Of a DNA stretch of 64,000 nucleotides, positions 47,471 through 62,861 are shown piece by piece; the stretch's first letter is position 1; each line of letters starts with the position of its first letter. A program made the translations under genes and the position numbers. A model generated the notes under the pieces. That model did no database searches. It was not told where the DNA came from and worked only from the letters and a program-made list of their open reading frames with translations. Source of the DNA: Capitulum mitella (lineage: Eukaryota > Arthropoda > Thecostraca > Pollicipedomorpha > Pollicipedidae); NCBI GenBank assembly GCA_030062745.1, contig CP099845.1, positions 19,694,903-19,758,902 of the forward strand, in the 5' to 3' direction.

Positions 47471-50400
47471 TAATCCAGCTATACGAAAAAGTACCCTTTT
47501 TTCAGTCGAACAGGTAAGTGAAATCATTGTCTAAACTATGACCACATTTGGTATTGGAACACATGTCAAGGTCAAGACCGTGGTAAATCAATAACTGACA
47601 GGGAACTAAATCTGGCTTTAAGGGGAATAACATACTAAGTGACAAGGCAAATTTTTGAATATTAGAAATCTAGCATCTGTCCACAGGAACGTATGTCATA
47701 TAGTCAATGCGCGGTACCCCTAAGTTCAAGGGTAATGCCCAACTGGATTCAGTCAGCAATACATGCATGATTTTGAGCATGGGCTGCAATTAAACTATAT
47801 CATGGACATCGGCGGCGCCATCATTGGGTACGTGGGCTACCAGTCCCCCATAGTCAGTTGATGGTGGGGTATTGGTATATCTAGCAACCCACAATAAACA
47901 TAACTTTCGTGATGTGAAATAAAATTATGGAGCTGGCTTGCAAATGGAAGCACTCAGGAATCTTAGTCATTTTATCGAAACTGGCTGATGCAAGACGATT
48001 ATCAGTCCGATTTCGATAAAGATCTGAAATCCGGTACAAAGCATAGCAAAACTTTATGACGTCATTTTGCCCGTGAACTTTCACGTTGGATATACTGTGT
48101 CAAAGTTTGCTTTCATGGCGGTCTGTTTTGCAATGTAAAATGTGAAATTTGTTGTCGGGGACTGCCAGTTTTACCATTTCGGTCAGATAAACGACGTGTT
48201 TTGTATCGTAAAGATCGCAAATCGCAAAATGAAGTGGCTCAAATCCAAGAGAAAACCCAGTTTTTAGGGGAAGGGGTTGTCGTCTTTCAAGAGCTCATCG
48301 TCTGGGCCGTGCCCCTGATAGTACCCAACAGTCAGGGGCGTCGATGTTTGTAAATGACTGTGGTGGCGGGCCGAGCCGTGGGCCCTGCAACCTAACCTCT
48401 CCCTAAATGTGGGTTTCCAATGGATTCAGCCCACTTTGTTCTGGTGAACGGAAATTTATAAGTTCTTCGTTGCTATTTATCACATACAAAACTGCGTATA
48501 TCCCTATGCATATAGGTATATATAGAAGACAGAAAGATAGATAGATTACTTCCTGCTTATTCTATACTTTCTGCCTATCTCCTATCTATTGCAACCGTTT
48601 TTTCTCGTTATTGTTGCCTTTCAACCAGGCAGACAATACTGGGGGGCCCAAATCAGCATGGAGGGAGGCCCGCTCAAAAGGACACAAATCGATATTCCTG
48701 CCCACAGTCAAAAATCCGTGTCGCCGCCCCTGATCATGCAGGTAGGTAGGAAAAACTCGGGCATGAATCTCACTCGATTTTGAGTCCTATGTGTCTAGTC
48801 AAACCACAGTTTGTCCTAAGAGGTGCATTATTGACAGATTCAGTATTATGCATTGGAATAATGCAGCACATAACATCCAGAATGGCCAAATGTAGATATG
48901 CCTGCCAGGAAGTTCGGCTGTTCCTATTATGAGGATCAGGCTAGTGTGGAACAACAATATTTACCTCGCTGCTTACATACATCACATATTTCACCTCCAT
49001 CGATTTCAATCGTTACGACAGGAAGAACCGTGCGTTGTGACCTTTGCGAGTACATGCGCAGTTGATGCAGTCAGACAAAAGACCCCGAACGAGTAATGAA
49101 ATGATTGCTTTCTGCCACCTGTTGGCAGTCAGAGAAATATTTTTGCACGGTTGTCCCGCATCAGTTTTGTTTCGGTACCTACAAAATCGTAACGCTTGTT
49201 TGGGAATAGCGGATGCTGATAAACGCCTTCGATCCGCCTTTTTAATACCTCAGAATGGTTTGAGGACGCAAAAAACATTGGCGGTATTGCTACCATATTT
49301 CGAGTTTCGGCCCAATGCGGCCTGTAAGGGGCATGTCTATGGGCCTTAAGATGGCCTGCTGGCCTCTAATGGGAGTCCCTCTGCCGGCTGTACAGGCCAA
49401 CGGGATGCCCCGTTGGCCTGGAGAGGGGTAACCTGACGGTGCGTGAAGGCCTTAAAGGAACCCTCAGCCATCATGTAAAGAAGACCCTACGCTTGTCTCT
49501 AAGCAGTCCCTGTTCGTCCGTGAAGGAATCTGCAACTGCCGGTTTATCAAGGAGCCGATTGCATTCTATGAAGTGGTTCCCACCTGACAGCACAGGGTCC
49601 CTGTCCTCCTGATGAGGTATCCGCTGGTCTGTAAGAAGCACAGGCCCTTTCTACAAGTCACTGTGTTTTCTCTGCAGCAATGGGGCGCTTGCTGCAATGG
49701 GGATGACTGCTGGCCTCTAATGGAACCGTGCTGAACTGTGAAGGAAGTGTCTCCGCGGGCCTATAAACAGCATGAACCCGTTTTAGAGCCCTTCATGTTC
49801 GACAACATTCAACGCTGTGACGTTCTATGAGAAACTGAAATAGGTGTTCATAAATGCGCTGGAGAAGGAACCTTTTTGATGTATTTTCTCACTTTTGTGG
49901 AGGGCATCATTACTGAAGCTGCATTTTTCATGTATATAATGTGATTCGGAACCCTTGTTAACCTAAGCCGCAAAGCAGGCCTCCGCGTGCCTGTAAACAA
50001 CATGGATCTGTTTTAGAGACCGTCAAATCCAGTAACATTTAATGCTGTACGACTTCCTTTAGGAAACTGCCATTGATTCCCATCGAAGTATTTGATAGGA
50101 AAGAGTTTTGATTTAATTTCTCACGTTCGTAGGACACGTTTATTTTGCATTTGCGTTTTTCACACATGCACTACCATACACACAAATGATAACTGTACAT
50201 ATGTATACGTATATATATACAATGCAAAGCAAACGCAATGCATGCTGTGGAACAAGGAGGCACCTCGCCCAAACGTCCGAATTGGAGCCCCTCTTCGCAA
50301 AATCCTGGTTTCGCAGCTAGGTGACGTGAACAACTATTATGTTTATTTTGGTGCATTTCGTAAAACAGCGATGTTTGACGGCCAAAGATGTCACACAGTT

Positions 50401-50642
50401 CCAATGTGTAATCCGTACTGTTCTCCCATAGACCAATCGACACGTACAGGATGTTTCAAAAGTTCTTTCTCACCCTCCGCCTGCAGGATTGGTCCTGTAG
50501 CTTCAGCAGTTTTTGAATTCAGGCGACGGAACCGGAAGTCACGCATATTCTTCATGTTATCGTGTGACGCATGCGAACTTGTGAAAATTAATTAATTAGG
50601 TTATATTGGGTCACAGAACTCAAACATAACCGAACAGTCAAC

Positions 50643-50828
50643 ATGGGTATTACTAAAAAGGCTTTCTCCTGGGAAGCTATTCGTGCGAGGGCCATGGAAA
50701 TGGTCCTACCTGGCGCCAGTCAGGGAGATGTCGCCAAGGCACTAGGCCTGTCACGCCCTGCGGTGAACACATGGTGGACACGATTTTCTCACGGAGAACC
50801 TTTTACTGACAAGCAACGCTCAGGCTGA
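50643..50828 (+). pseudogene. Tc1/mariner-like transposase N-terminus (copy 9 block)
   Basis: The best-preserved relic: MGITKKAFSWEAIRARAMEM, then SQGDVAKALGLSRPAVNTWW, TRFSHGEPF and DKQRSG, ending at a stop. The pattern is the first paired-like helix-turn-helix (GDVAKALGLSRPAVNTWW) plus the start of the linker of IS630-Tc1-mariner transposases. Beyond the stop, SQVSRMVKIV continues the homology, so the stop is probably a disabling mutation. No DDE catalytic domain is present. It is 61 residues, against 300-350 for a full transposase. Confidence 0.7.
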
Positions 50829-51048
50829 CCCTCGCAGGTCAGTCGGATGGTAAAAATTGTCTACGGCTAAATCGTCCCTTGGGTAGAGGTCACATCTAGC
50901 TAGACTCGTTGCTGGATTTTCCGGTGGCAGGTACTGTAAATTAACTCTGGCTCCCTTTGCCGCACCACTACGTTTATCGGAAATTTTCCACGCCCGGAAG
51001 GGTTTTTGTGGGGACTGACCTTCATTCCCGCTCTAAAACCATCACGAT

Positions 51049-51127
51049 GGTCACGACTAAGAATGCTGATGTGCAGTACCCATGTAAATACGCGAAGGCC
51101 ATGTCTCTGGGACAACGCCTTATAAAA
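51049..51127 (+). promoter_or_regulatory. promoter module and TATA box of copy 9
   Basis: GGTCACGAC (51049-51057), GATGTGCAG, CCATGTAAATACGCGAAGGCC, ATGTCTCTGGGACAACGCCT, then TATAAAA at 51121-51127 followed by ACC. Confidence 0.75.
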
Positions 51128-51201
51128 ACCGTCGCCGATTTGGAGAAGCAGGCAGACATTTCTGAGCTTTGAGTGAAGTCGCCAGCTCAACAACTGTAAA
51201 C

Positions 51202-51637
51202 ATGAATTTCAAGATCCTGGTAAGTGATATGAAACTTATAAAAACCACCTGTTGTGCAGGGAATAACAGAGACTAAAAATAGCACATAACAACATAAATT
51301 GCACAGTAAGTTGTGGTAGAGTAGGTGATTTAAGCGACCGAAAAAGATGCACAAAAACGGTATTTAATGTCCCCTTGTCTTATCTGTCGCGTTCCTAACG
51401 GTTTCGAATGTCTTGCGATTTCAGACTCTGCTGTTTGTTGCCATGGTGGCCGTGGCCTCGGCTGGATACGGTGGAAGCTATGGGAAGGGCGGATACGGAG
51501 GTGGCTACGGAGGTGGATACAAGAGCGGCTACGGAGGAGGATCCAGGGGAGGATACGGCGGCGGATATAAGGGAGGCTACGGAGGAGGATCCCGGGGCGG
51601 TTATGGAGGCGGCTACAAGGGTGGATACAAGGGCTAA
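51202..51637 (+). CDS. Gly/Tyr-rich secreted peptide, copy 9 (two exons)
   Basis: The exons are 51202-51219 (MNFKIL, a Leu-to-Ile change; donor GTAAGT) and 51425-51637 (acceptor TTTCAG), with a 205-bp phase-0 intron, the shortest in the family. The precursor is 76 residues: signal core TLLFVAMVAVASA, then 57 mature residues starting GYGGSYGKGGYGG, with YKSGYGGG, two GGGSRGG units and the GGYKGGYKG end. It has no acid and no cysteine. The ATG at 51413 is in the intron. The block is a tandem direct copy of the copy 10 block and the inverted partner of the copy 5 block. Confidence 0.86.
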
Positions 51638-51984
51638 AGCCAGCAGATTTTGATGCTTGTGTTGAAGACACCTCGTAACTCGTGTTTGGCCCGCTTGGTG
51701 AACTTTGAAGCTTGAAGCTTGATGGTCCAGTTATAATGAGAAACACCACCAAAGTCATTCGGAGAACGCATCCAATTATGTGTACTGCTGCGGTTCCAAA
51801 CTCAAAACAGTTAAATCAAATCTTGCTTTGTAGCAGTATGCTGTATGATGGTGCAAATATAATACGAACAATACCTTTGGATTTGTCCTGTAGCTTTGCA
51901 TAGGAAGAAGACACTAAACAAATAGCTAATGAAAACAATCTGATGAGCAACATTCAGCAGTCAGCAGCTATAGAAGCGACAGAG

Positions 51985-52329
51985 TGCCTGAGAGCAAGGT
52001 ATCGACTACCGATGATGTTGCCATCATCAGCGAAATAACACTTACCGGTGAAGGGCATGAGAATAGAAATCTGAGTCAAGATACCGTTTTGCGCTGCTGT
52101 GAGCCGACCACTTGTGATAACCGAGTATCACAGTGCGACCTCCTCGGCTGGCAGAGGGTAAAGCCGTGACGTATCCTCCACTGCTGTATTGGTTCTGATC
52201 ACAATTCCTCGGACAGTAGGTCGTCAGCTATGACGGGCCAAGTCATGGTCGCTGGACACAGGCCGCAGTGCTTCGGTACAACTGGTGCATAGACTGATGC
52301 GGTATCCGGTACAGGACTTGCGGGGCACT

Positions 52330-52330
<1 letters not shown>
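51985..52330 (-). pseudogene. conserved unnamed frame, tail-to-tail with copy 9
   Basis: Minus-strand reading gives GNCDQNQYSSGGYVTALPS, RGGRTVILGYHKWSAHSS and AKRYLDSDFY, then CACCGGTAAGTG, where the frame closes. The preceding frame ends PVIADDLLSEEL, as at 59.4 and 27.2 kb. It is a decayed member of the set whose most open example is at 59155-59427. Confidence 0.4.
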
Positions 52331-56240
<3,910 letters not shown>

Positions 56241-56306
56241 GAGGGACAGCTTTTTTTGCCGTTCGCACACGTGCGCGCTCGCGCACACACACACACCAGA
56301 TATACC

Positions 56307-56309
<3 letters not shown>

Positions 56310-56355
<46 letters not shown>

Positions 56356-56360
56356 TTATA
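56310..56360. repeat. (TA)n microsatellite at the left edge of the Penelope-like element
   Basis: A TA tract after a CACACA run, abutting the left inverted repeat of the element. A second TA tract (57380-57409) abuts the other side. Confidence 0.9.
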
Positions 56361-56361
56361 T

Positions 56362-57345
56362 TGAAGACTAGGGCGTATTTTGCTTTTGTTAGCTTTTTAT
56401 TGTTTTTTTTCGATGTCTCGAACTATATGTTTTGCTTCATCATTCAGTTGGTGTAAAACTGAGCCGAATGAGCACATTTAGTATCACATTACTCTTGGTC
56501 CGTTTTATTTAAGAGCCCATAAGACAGACGAAAAAGTCATCCGTCAAATTCTGAAACTAACGTAAAATGCAACAACACAGATCATCAACTGAAATTCACC
56601 ATCTACTGCAAGAACAAGAAAACCAGCCACTTCATCATGCAGAACAACACCACCATGAAACACGGACACCTCAAGCGCACCAACGTAGTCTACAAGTTTA
56701 CATGCCCACATAAAGATTGTATACTTCATAACAACTCAGACTACGTTGGTGTGACTACAACAACACTCTCGAGACGTCTCACCATGCACTTGCAAGACGG
56801 AGCACCAAAGACACACATGCAGGACACCCACGGCAGCATCATCACCAGACAGCAGCTCACAGACAACACAGAAATCATCACATCCATAACTGACCGACGC
56901 AAACTCCATATCCTTGAAGCATTATACATCAAACAATTCAGCCAGCACTAAACAAACAAATAAGCGCCGGAGTATCCCTGAAACTCTTCGGATAATTTTG
57001 CAGAAAATGTGGGCAAAAGCAGGTATGGGGTTTTTTGGCCGTTCAGAACTGTGTTGATGTGGCGTGTATACCGAAAGTGTGGCAATCGAAGAGCGAACGT
57101 GTACTGTGATTTATTTTCAAACCTAAGTGTAATCAAAATGCAGTGTCGCTTTGTAATTTCAAAATGGATAGTGCTATATCCGAAACGTTAAATAAAACCG
57201 ACCAAGAGTAATGTGATACTAAATGTGCTCATTCGGCTCAGTTTTACATCAGCTGAGTGATGAAGCAAAACATATAGTTCGAGACATCGAAAAAAACAAA
57301 TAAAAAGCTAACAGAAGCAAAGTACGCCCTAGTCTTCAATAAAAC
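56362..57345 (+). mobile_element. Penelope-like retroelement remnant with inverted flanking repeats
   Basis: About 1 kb. Inverted repeats at 56362-56512 and 57189-57345 share, among other words, tcgatgtctcgaactatatg, gagccgaatgagcacattta and agactagggcgta on opposite strands. Between them lies a GIY-YIG endonuclease fragment. Penelope-like elements typically carry a C-terminal GIY-YIG domain and repeats in direct or inverted arrangement, so this is a 5'-truncated or internally deleted copy. It is absent from the equivalent place in the copy 9 block and so post-dates, or was lost after, that duplication. Confidence 0.75.
56523..56951 (+). pseudogene. GIY-YIG endonuclease domain of Penelope-like element
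   Basis: The open frame reads NVKCNNTDHQLKFTIYCKNKK, then LKRTNVVYKFTCPHKDC (the GIY-like strand), SDYVGVTTTTLSRRL (the YIG-like strand and the conserved Arg), and RRKLHILEALYIKQF (the catalytic Glu in ILEA). It ends at a natural-looking stop at 56951. The Cys/His pattern (C.H..C) in the linker is usual in Penelope endonucleases. The reverse transcriptase is missing and there is a stop at 56520, so this is a remnant even though the endonuclease residues survive. Confidence 0.72.
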
Positions 57346-57377
57346 TTATGTCAATGAAAATATTCTGCCCAAGTATA

Positions 57378-57411
<34 letters not shown>

Positions 57412-57840
57412 TTGCAAAGCAATCACAATGCATGCCGCCGAACGACGAGGCCCCTCGGCCGAGGGTCCGAGTTGGAGCCTCCCTACCCCCTTTAGCAAAA
57501 TCCTGGTTTCACAGCTAGATGAAATGAACAACCACTAGGTTTTTTATGCATTTCGTAAATCAGCGATGTTTTACGGCCAAAGATGTCACACAATGCCCAC
57601 GTATAATGCGTAGTATTCTACCATAGACCAATCCACATGTGCAGGATGTTTCAACAGTTCTCTCTCACCCTCCGCCTGCAACTTTGGTCCTATAGTTTCA
57701 ACACTTTTTACATTCAGGAACGGAAGTAACCAAAAGTCATGCGTATATTTCAAGTTATTGTGTGACGCATACGAACTTGTAAAAATTGATGAACTAGGTC
57801 TTATTGGGTTGCGGAACTCAGACACGACCGGGCAGTAAAC

Positions 57841-58068
57841 ATGAGTGTTGCTAAAAAGTCTCTCCCCCAGCATGCTGCTGATGCAAAGGCCATGGAAATG
57901 GTCCTACCTAAAGCCAATCAAGGAGATGTCGCCAAGGCACCGTTCCTGTCAAGCCGTGCGGTGAACAAATGGTGGACAAGATTTTCACACGGACAATCTT
58001 TCAATGACAAGCAGCGTTCTAGCCGATCTTTACAGGTCAGCCGGGTGATTAAAATTATTTGCGGATAG
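57841..58068 (+). pseudogene. Tc1/mariner-like transposase N-terminus (copy 10 block)
   Basis: MSVAKKSLPQHAADAKAMEM, SQGDVAKAL-like NQGDVAKAPFL, SSRAVNKWWTRFSHGQSF, DKQRSSRSLQVSRVIKI. It is homologous to 50,643 and open slightly further, through the linker, before stopping. No catalytic domain. Upstream of copy 10 at the same distance as in the other blocks. Confidence 0.68.
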
Positions 58069-58246
58069 ATTATTTCTTCTGTAGGGGTAACATTTAGCTA
58101 AACTCATTGTCTGACTTCCCGGTGGCAGGCAGTTAAAATTAACTCTGGCTCCCTTTTCCGTACCACTACGTTTATCGGAAATTTTCCACGCCCGGAAGGG
58201 TTTTTGTGGGGACTGACCTTCATTCGCGCTCTAAAACCATCACGAT

Positions 58247-58324
58247 GGTCACGACTAAGAACGTTATGTGCAGCAGCCATGTAAATACGTGAAGGCCATG
58301 TCTGTGGAACACCGCCATATAAAA
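58247..58324 (+). promoter_or_regulatory. promoter module and TATA box of copy 10
   Basis: GGTCACGAC (58247-58255), TTATGTGCAG, CCATGTAAATACGTGAAGGCC, ATGTCTGTGGAACACCGCCA, then TATAAAA at 58318-58324 followed by ACC. Confidence 0.75.
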
Positions 58325-58398
58325 ACCATCGCCGATTTGGAGAACCAGGCAGACATTTCTCAGCTTCGAGTGAAGTCGCCAGCTCAGCAACTGTGAAC

Positions 58399-58841
58399 AT
58401 GAACTTCAAGCTCCTGGTAAGTGATGTGAAACTCATAAAAACTGCCTACTGTGCAGGGATAACAGAGGCTAAAAATGCCACGCAATAGTATAAATTGCAG
58501 AATAGGTTTTGGTAAACTAGGTAGTTTTTGTGACTGAAGAGAAGTTATTGATACAAAAAGGCGATATTTAATGTCTCCTTGTCTCATCTGTCATGTTTCT
58601 AACGGTTTCGAATATCTTGCGATTTCAGATTCTGCTGTTTGTTGCCATGGTGGCCGTGGCCTCAGCTGGATACGGAGGAGGCTACAGGAAGGGCGGACAC
58701 GGAGGAGGCTACGGAGGTGGATACAAGGGCGGCTATGGAGGAAGATCTAGGGGAGGATACGGCGGTGGATACAAGGGAGGCTACGGAGGAGGATCCAGGG
58801 GCGGTTATGGAGGCGGCTACAAGGGTGGATACAAAGGTTAA
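58399..58841 (+). CDS. Gly/Tyr-rich secreted peptide, copy 10 (two exons)
   Basis: The exons are 58399-58416 (MNFKLL, donor GTAAGT) and 58629-58841 (acceptor TTTCAG), with a 212-bp phase-0 intron. The precursor is 76 residues: canonical signal core ILLFVAMVAVASA and a 57-residue mature chain starting GYGGGYRKGGHGG, with GGRSRGG and GGGSRGG units and the GGYKGGYKG end. It has no acid and no cysteine, and is close to the family consensus. A branch-point-like TTTCTAACGG precedes the acceptor by about 30 bases, as in copies 4 and 9. The ATG at 58593 is intronic. Confidence 0.87.
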
Positions 58842-59154
58842 AGCTAGTAGGCTTTGACATTTGTGTCGAAGACACCTCGTAACTCGTTCCTGGCCTGCTC
58901 GCTGATCTTTGAAACTTGAAGCTTGATGGTCCAGTTGTAAGACAGCACACCAACAAGGCCATTCGGAGAACGCAGCCAATTATGTGTACTACTGCGCTTC
59001 AAAACTCGTAACAGTCATATCAAATTTCACCTTGAAGCAGTGTACTGTATTATGATGTAAATACAACACGAAAAGTGTCTGTGTTTTCCTGCGGTGTTGT
59101 ATATAAAGAAGACACTAAACCAATAGGTAATGAAAGCGGTATGAAGAACGACAG

Positions 59155-59427
59155 TCAGCAGTCAGCTACTGTAGAAACGACAGAGTGCCTGAGAGCATAA
59201 TATCCACTATCAATGATGCTGCTGTCACCAGCGAAATAACACCGGTGAAAGGCGGAAAAGGTATGGAAATCTGAGTCAAGATACCGTTTTACACTGCTGT
59301 AAGCCGACCACTTGTGATGGCCGAGTATTACACTACGACCTACTCCGCTGGCGGAGTGTAAAGCCGTGACATATCCTCCACTGCTGTATTGGTTCTGATC
59401 ACAATTCCACGGACAGTAGGTCGTCAG
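59155..59427 (-). CDS. conserved unnamed 90-codon frame, most intact of four copies
   Basis: The minus strand stays open for 90 codons: LTTYCPWNCDQNQYSSGGYV, then VILGHHKWSAYSS, KRYLDSDFH, FHRCYFAGD and YYALRHSVVSTVADC, then a stop. There is no ATG at the left edge. A TAG (59428-59430) sits directly before it, which could be a stop or a splice acceptor. Counterparts at 27.2, 38.75 and 52.2 kb keep many of the same residues but are frameshifted, and three have GTAAGTG at the point where this copy reads on. All lie tail-to-tail with a peptide gene copy. I do not recognise a family; it may be an exon of a decayed neighbour gene or repeat. Confidence 0.35.
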   Translation of the reverse strand: MTTYCPWNCDQNQYSSGGYVTALHSASGVGRSVILGHHKWSAYSSVKRYLDSDFHTFSAFHRCYFAGDSSIIDSGYYALRHSVVSTVADC

Positions 59428-59699
59428 CTATGACAGGCCCAGTTACAGCCGCTGGACGCAGGCCGCAATGTTTCGGTACAACTGGTGCAGGAGCTGGTCC
59501 GGTGTCCGGTACAGGACCTGGATTGGCTGGTGACCGCGCCGGCTGCCGGTCCAGGTGCTGACCGCTGCTGACCGTGCCTGGTGAGCAGCACGACACAACT
59601 CTTCACGGGGTCAGGCAGAACATGGTAAAGTCTGATACCCAGTCGAATTATATAAGCGAGGAAACGGTCAGGTGAAATAAACACAATTGTCGTTTGGCA

Positions 59700-60240
59700 T
59701 CACGACCTCTGCTTATATGTTCCCTCCGGTGCATGATAAAACTCTAGGATCACCATGTTCACCCAATCAAATCGAACAAAGTTTAGACCCAGATATGACT
59801 GGTAGGCAAAAATTCTTCCATTCAACATGGATAAAGAAACTCATTTTCTTAGACAAAATGGACCATGAACAGTGCAAATTAGATCTCTACAGAAAAGTGA
59901 CAGGAGGCCCGTTATGCTCCCAGCCGACAAGAATCCAAACTGAACTGCGTGATATCTTGTCATAAAGACATTCCAGCCTTGGAAGCAAACCACCACAGAA
60001 ACTGCCCATTACCACAACTGGCACACCCCTGACCTCACCACCACAAAACAGCATTTCCTGTACTCCACTACACACAAAAACATATATCCTGCTCCTACAT
60101 TCAGCCGTAATCGGTGTCTTCCCCGCACTTCATGAGTCGCATCGCCCAGTGGGTGAGGTCAGACGAGTGACGTCAGATACGGCGGACCAATAAGGGACAA
60201 GTAAACGCCAGGCCAACAGGAGGTGCGTGGGAACGTTCGT
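59700..60240. repeat. block end shared (inverted) with 26.53-26.95 kb
   Basis: For example 'acaggaaatgttgttttgtg' near 26570 is the complement of 60,045-60,065. It carries no supported gene. Confidence 0.55.
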
Positions 60241-61833
60241 GGCGTCACCCGATGGGGCTGGGAGCCGTCCAGGTGATTCCCGACTTTCTCACAACCCGTT
60301 TTTTTTTTATCTGAGGCGATTATGGTTCAGGCGGTCGGTGTTGTAGACCGGGAGGGGAACGGAAAGCAGCGCGTATAGTTGACGAGAGTTACATGGTGTA
60401 GCGGACGGACATCCGCATTACATTGCAGCAGGGACGTCGGAAGCTCCGTAGAGATGGAAGCAAACGCGATTTTTACCTCGTTTTTTCCGTGCAAATCCAT
60501 AGGGTTGATGTTAAATGTTATCCAAAGCTGGGTAACGACAGCTGTCCCCTTCCCCCTGCCCCACTCCCAGGTTCCTTGTGTAGTGGAGCTCGAGTGAATT
60601 CCTTGACTCGCAGTGAATTTGGATTATCTTTCGGAGAACTTCTTGCAATTATGATTATAAAGAACCCGAAAGAAACTGAGCTTTGCAAAAACACACGTCA
60701 CTGACCGGTGATGGGAAACCACATGTAGAATTCTTCAGTACAGGAGAGACCACACTTCCTAAATAGATCGTGAACGTCCACCGCAGAGTGGTGAGAGGTA
60801 GTTGTGCAAGTTATCAGCTGTACTCTGAAGTTTTCTTCGTTTCATAATTAAAAGGAACTGTTCACCTTCCTATGAGGTTTTAAGCTGACATAGTTGGAAT
60901 GTACCTTTATGTAGAAATTATGTGATCCCAAGTTCGTTTGCCCCAAAGCTCTTTCTTTATGATGCTAGAACTGATTGTGTGAACGATTTTGCAGGGCAGT
61001 ACTAGATGCACGGTGACGTCAAAGTACAAATGTTTAGTTGTTTAGTTGATAACGTCGGCCGACCTTGGCTAACCTCGGACAAGACTTCGTTGCGGTCATC
61101 AGCGGGTGCCACTCGTGGGAATAATGGCTGCCTGAGTCCCGAGTCATGCGGTTGAAATGTTGCGTGTGTGGCGCTACAGGACCGTTTTTTTCGCGAATAC
61201 TTATCAGTCTGATGTCGCAGATGTCAGTAAAGTACAGATGTAGTTGTCAGTGCAATGTTGCGCGAACTTTCATTGCGGCGCGTCGTTTTCCTTTATCTGG
61301 TCCGATGAAAATCCTGGAGACATGACGTCACGTCATTGCGTGTCTGACGCCACTCTTAAAAATGACGTCACGGTGTTGAATACTTTCATCAAAATGTCTA
61401 CATTTCCCGTGTTTCATGACGTAATACAAATAACGGAATCGTTATCTGCCCACTCTCTTTAGTCGGCTCATGTTGTTTGTTGCACTTCCACCAAGGCTAA
61501 CTATTCTCTGCAAATCGTTCGGATCTGTTTATGGCGCGGTGCCACGGTAATCAGTTTGGGTCTTTGCAGCCCGAAGCCATCGCAGGTCTGGTGACACTTT
61601 CCAGTGAAGACTAGTTTTTGCGGTGGAGGACCCATTTTTATGCTGCGACGGCTTACATGTCGAGACCCGAGGATACGCTCTTGCGTTCTTATATATCGAA
61701 ACACCGCGGGAATGCAGATGTGGACAGTCCGGCTAGGATGGTCCTCAAATGCCGTATTGGACGTTTTTAAAAGTGCTTTCCGATGACTCTGTTTTGGCAA
61801 TTTTGATTGGTATTTACCAATGTTATATGGAGG

Positions 61834-62099
61834 TTGGATGTCTCCCGTTTGGCGTCGCAGTCTCCCATGCCGTCTGTATGGGCGGCCGGCAGCTAGCACC
61901 ATGAACACAGGCACGGGTCGGCTTGGGCTCCCATATGAAGCTGTCGGGATCCAAGTTGTTGGGTTTTGGAGCCTTAAATGGTGGCTTCCATATGAGAACC
62001 CGAGCCGACCCGTGCCTGCACTCCTGGTGATAGCGGCCGGCCACCCATATAGAAAGCACTGGAGACTGCAACGTCCCGAAAACAACACGCATCATCCAA
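61834..62099. mobile_element. fold-back element (MITE-like), copy b
   Basis: The same imperfect hairpin as 17,921-18,184, with opposed GGCACGGGTCGGCTTGGG and CCCGAGCCGACCCGTGCC. The 195-codon frame on the minus strand that crosses it is an artefact of this inverted repeat. Confidence 0.75.
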
Positions 62100-62861
62100 C
62101 AACATGCATGACAGTGCTAAGCGCCAATCAGAACTGGTGAAATTCTGCATGAACCATTCTTTCGATGAGTCCTAGGCGGCATGGAATGGAACTTTTGAAA
62201 AATTCTAGAAAAAAACATTTGTGGACCACCTAATGATCCCTAACATAGTCGTCACCATTCTTCAAATCGATTGTGAGGTATCAGTTCTGTCTGGTCTTCT
62301 TGGACCTGTGAAGTTAAAAAAGCCGGCTATAGTAAACCTTAGAGAAAGGATTTCGTTTGTTTTGGTTCGGTGAATACATTAACGTTGTGTAATGATCATG
62401 TACAAAAGAGAGCAAATCGAAAAGGCTGTGACAGTAAACGATAGATCTGTTTAGTGGTAGTTGTTATTTCCGTCATGATGGCGCCTTCGCCATTGGTCAA
62501 TACTTAGGTTTCAAGAACTCTGTCGTCTCTGTGGTGCCTGAGTGGTCTTCAAACTGAGTTCATTGTCCATGAGAATAATGTATTCTCTGAATGGAGGTGA
62601 CGCAACACTCGACGAAAAATGCGAATGTAATCCTCATAATGTATCTGCATTGATCGCAGCATTCATGGTTACAAGATTACGCAATATATTGTGTCAAGAC
62701 ACATTTGGAACTTTGACCGTGCGTCAAAGCGGATGCATTCGCCAAATGACCATAGTGGTGTGTCGTGTTACATCTGGACCGTCACAAGCTTCAAAGAACA
62801 GCGAGCGGAAGAGAAAGGAGTTATCTGATGTCTTTTACACAAACGTCAAAGTCTGTTCTGT

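Larger units (their letters stand above)
47850..51150 (+). repeat. amplified block upstream of copy 9 (tandem unit I)
   Basis: It matches 52.33-58.3 kb in the same order and orientation, from 'caacccacaataaacataac' to the copy 9 promoter. Relative to unit II it lacks about 1.5 kb (equivalent to 53.9-55.4 kb) and the Penelope-like element. Minisatellite remnants lie at 49.33-49.48 kb and a short TA tract near 50.2 kb. Confidence 0.7.

Noticed and set aside
47024..47473. 149-codon plus-strand frame
   Set aside because: It crosses the dispersed repeat also found at 20.2 and 33.5 kb, where the frame is broken, and it has no recognisable motif.
61501..62088. 195-codon minus-strand open frame, with a 133-codon counterpart at 17774-18175
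   Set aside because: It runs through the fold-back element present in both duplicated blocks, and matching frames exist on both strands because of the inverted repeat. There are no known motifs and the frames end at different points in the two copies.
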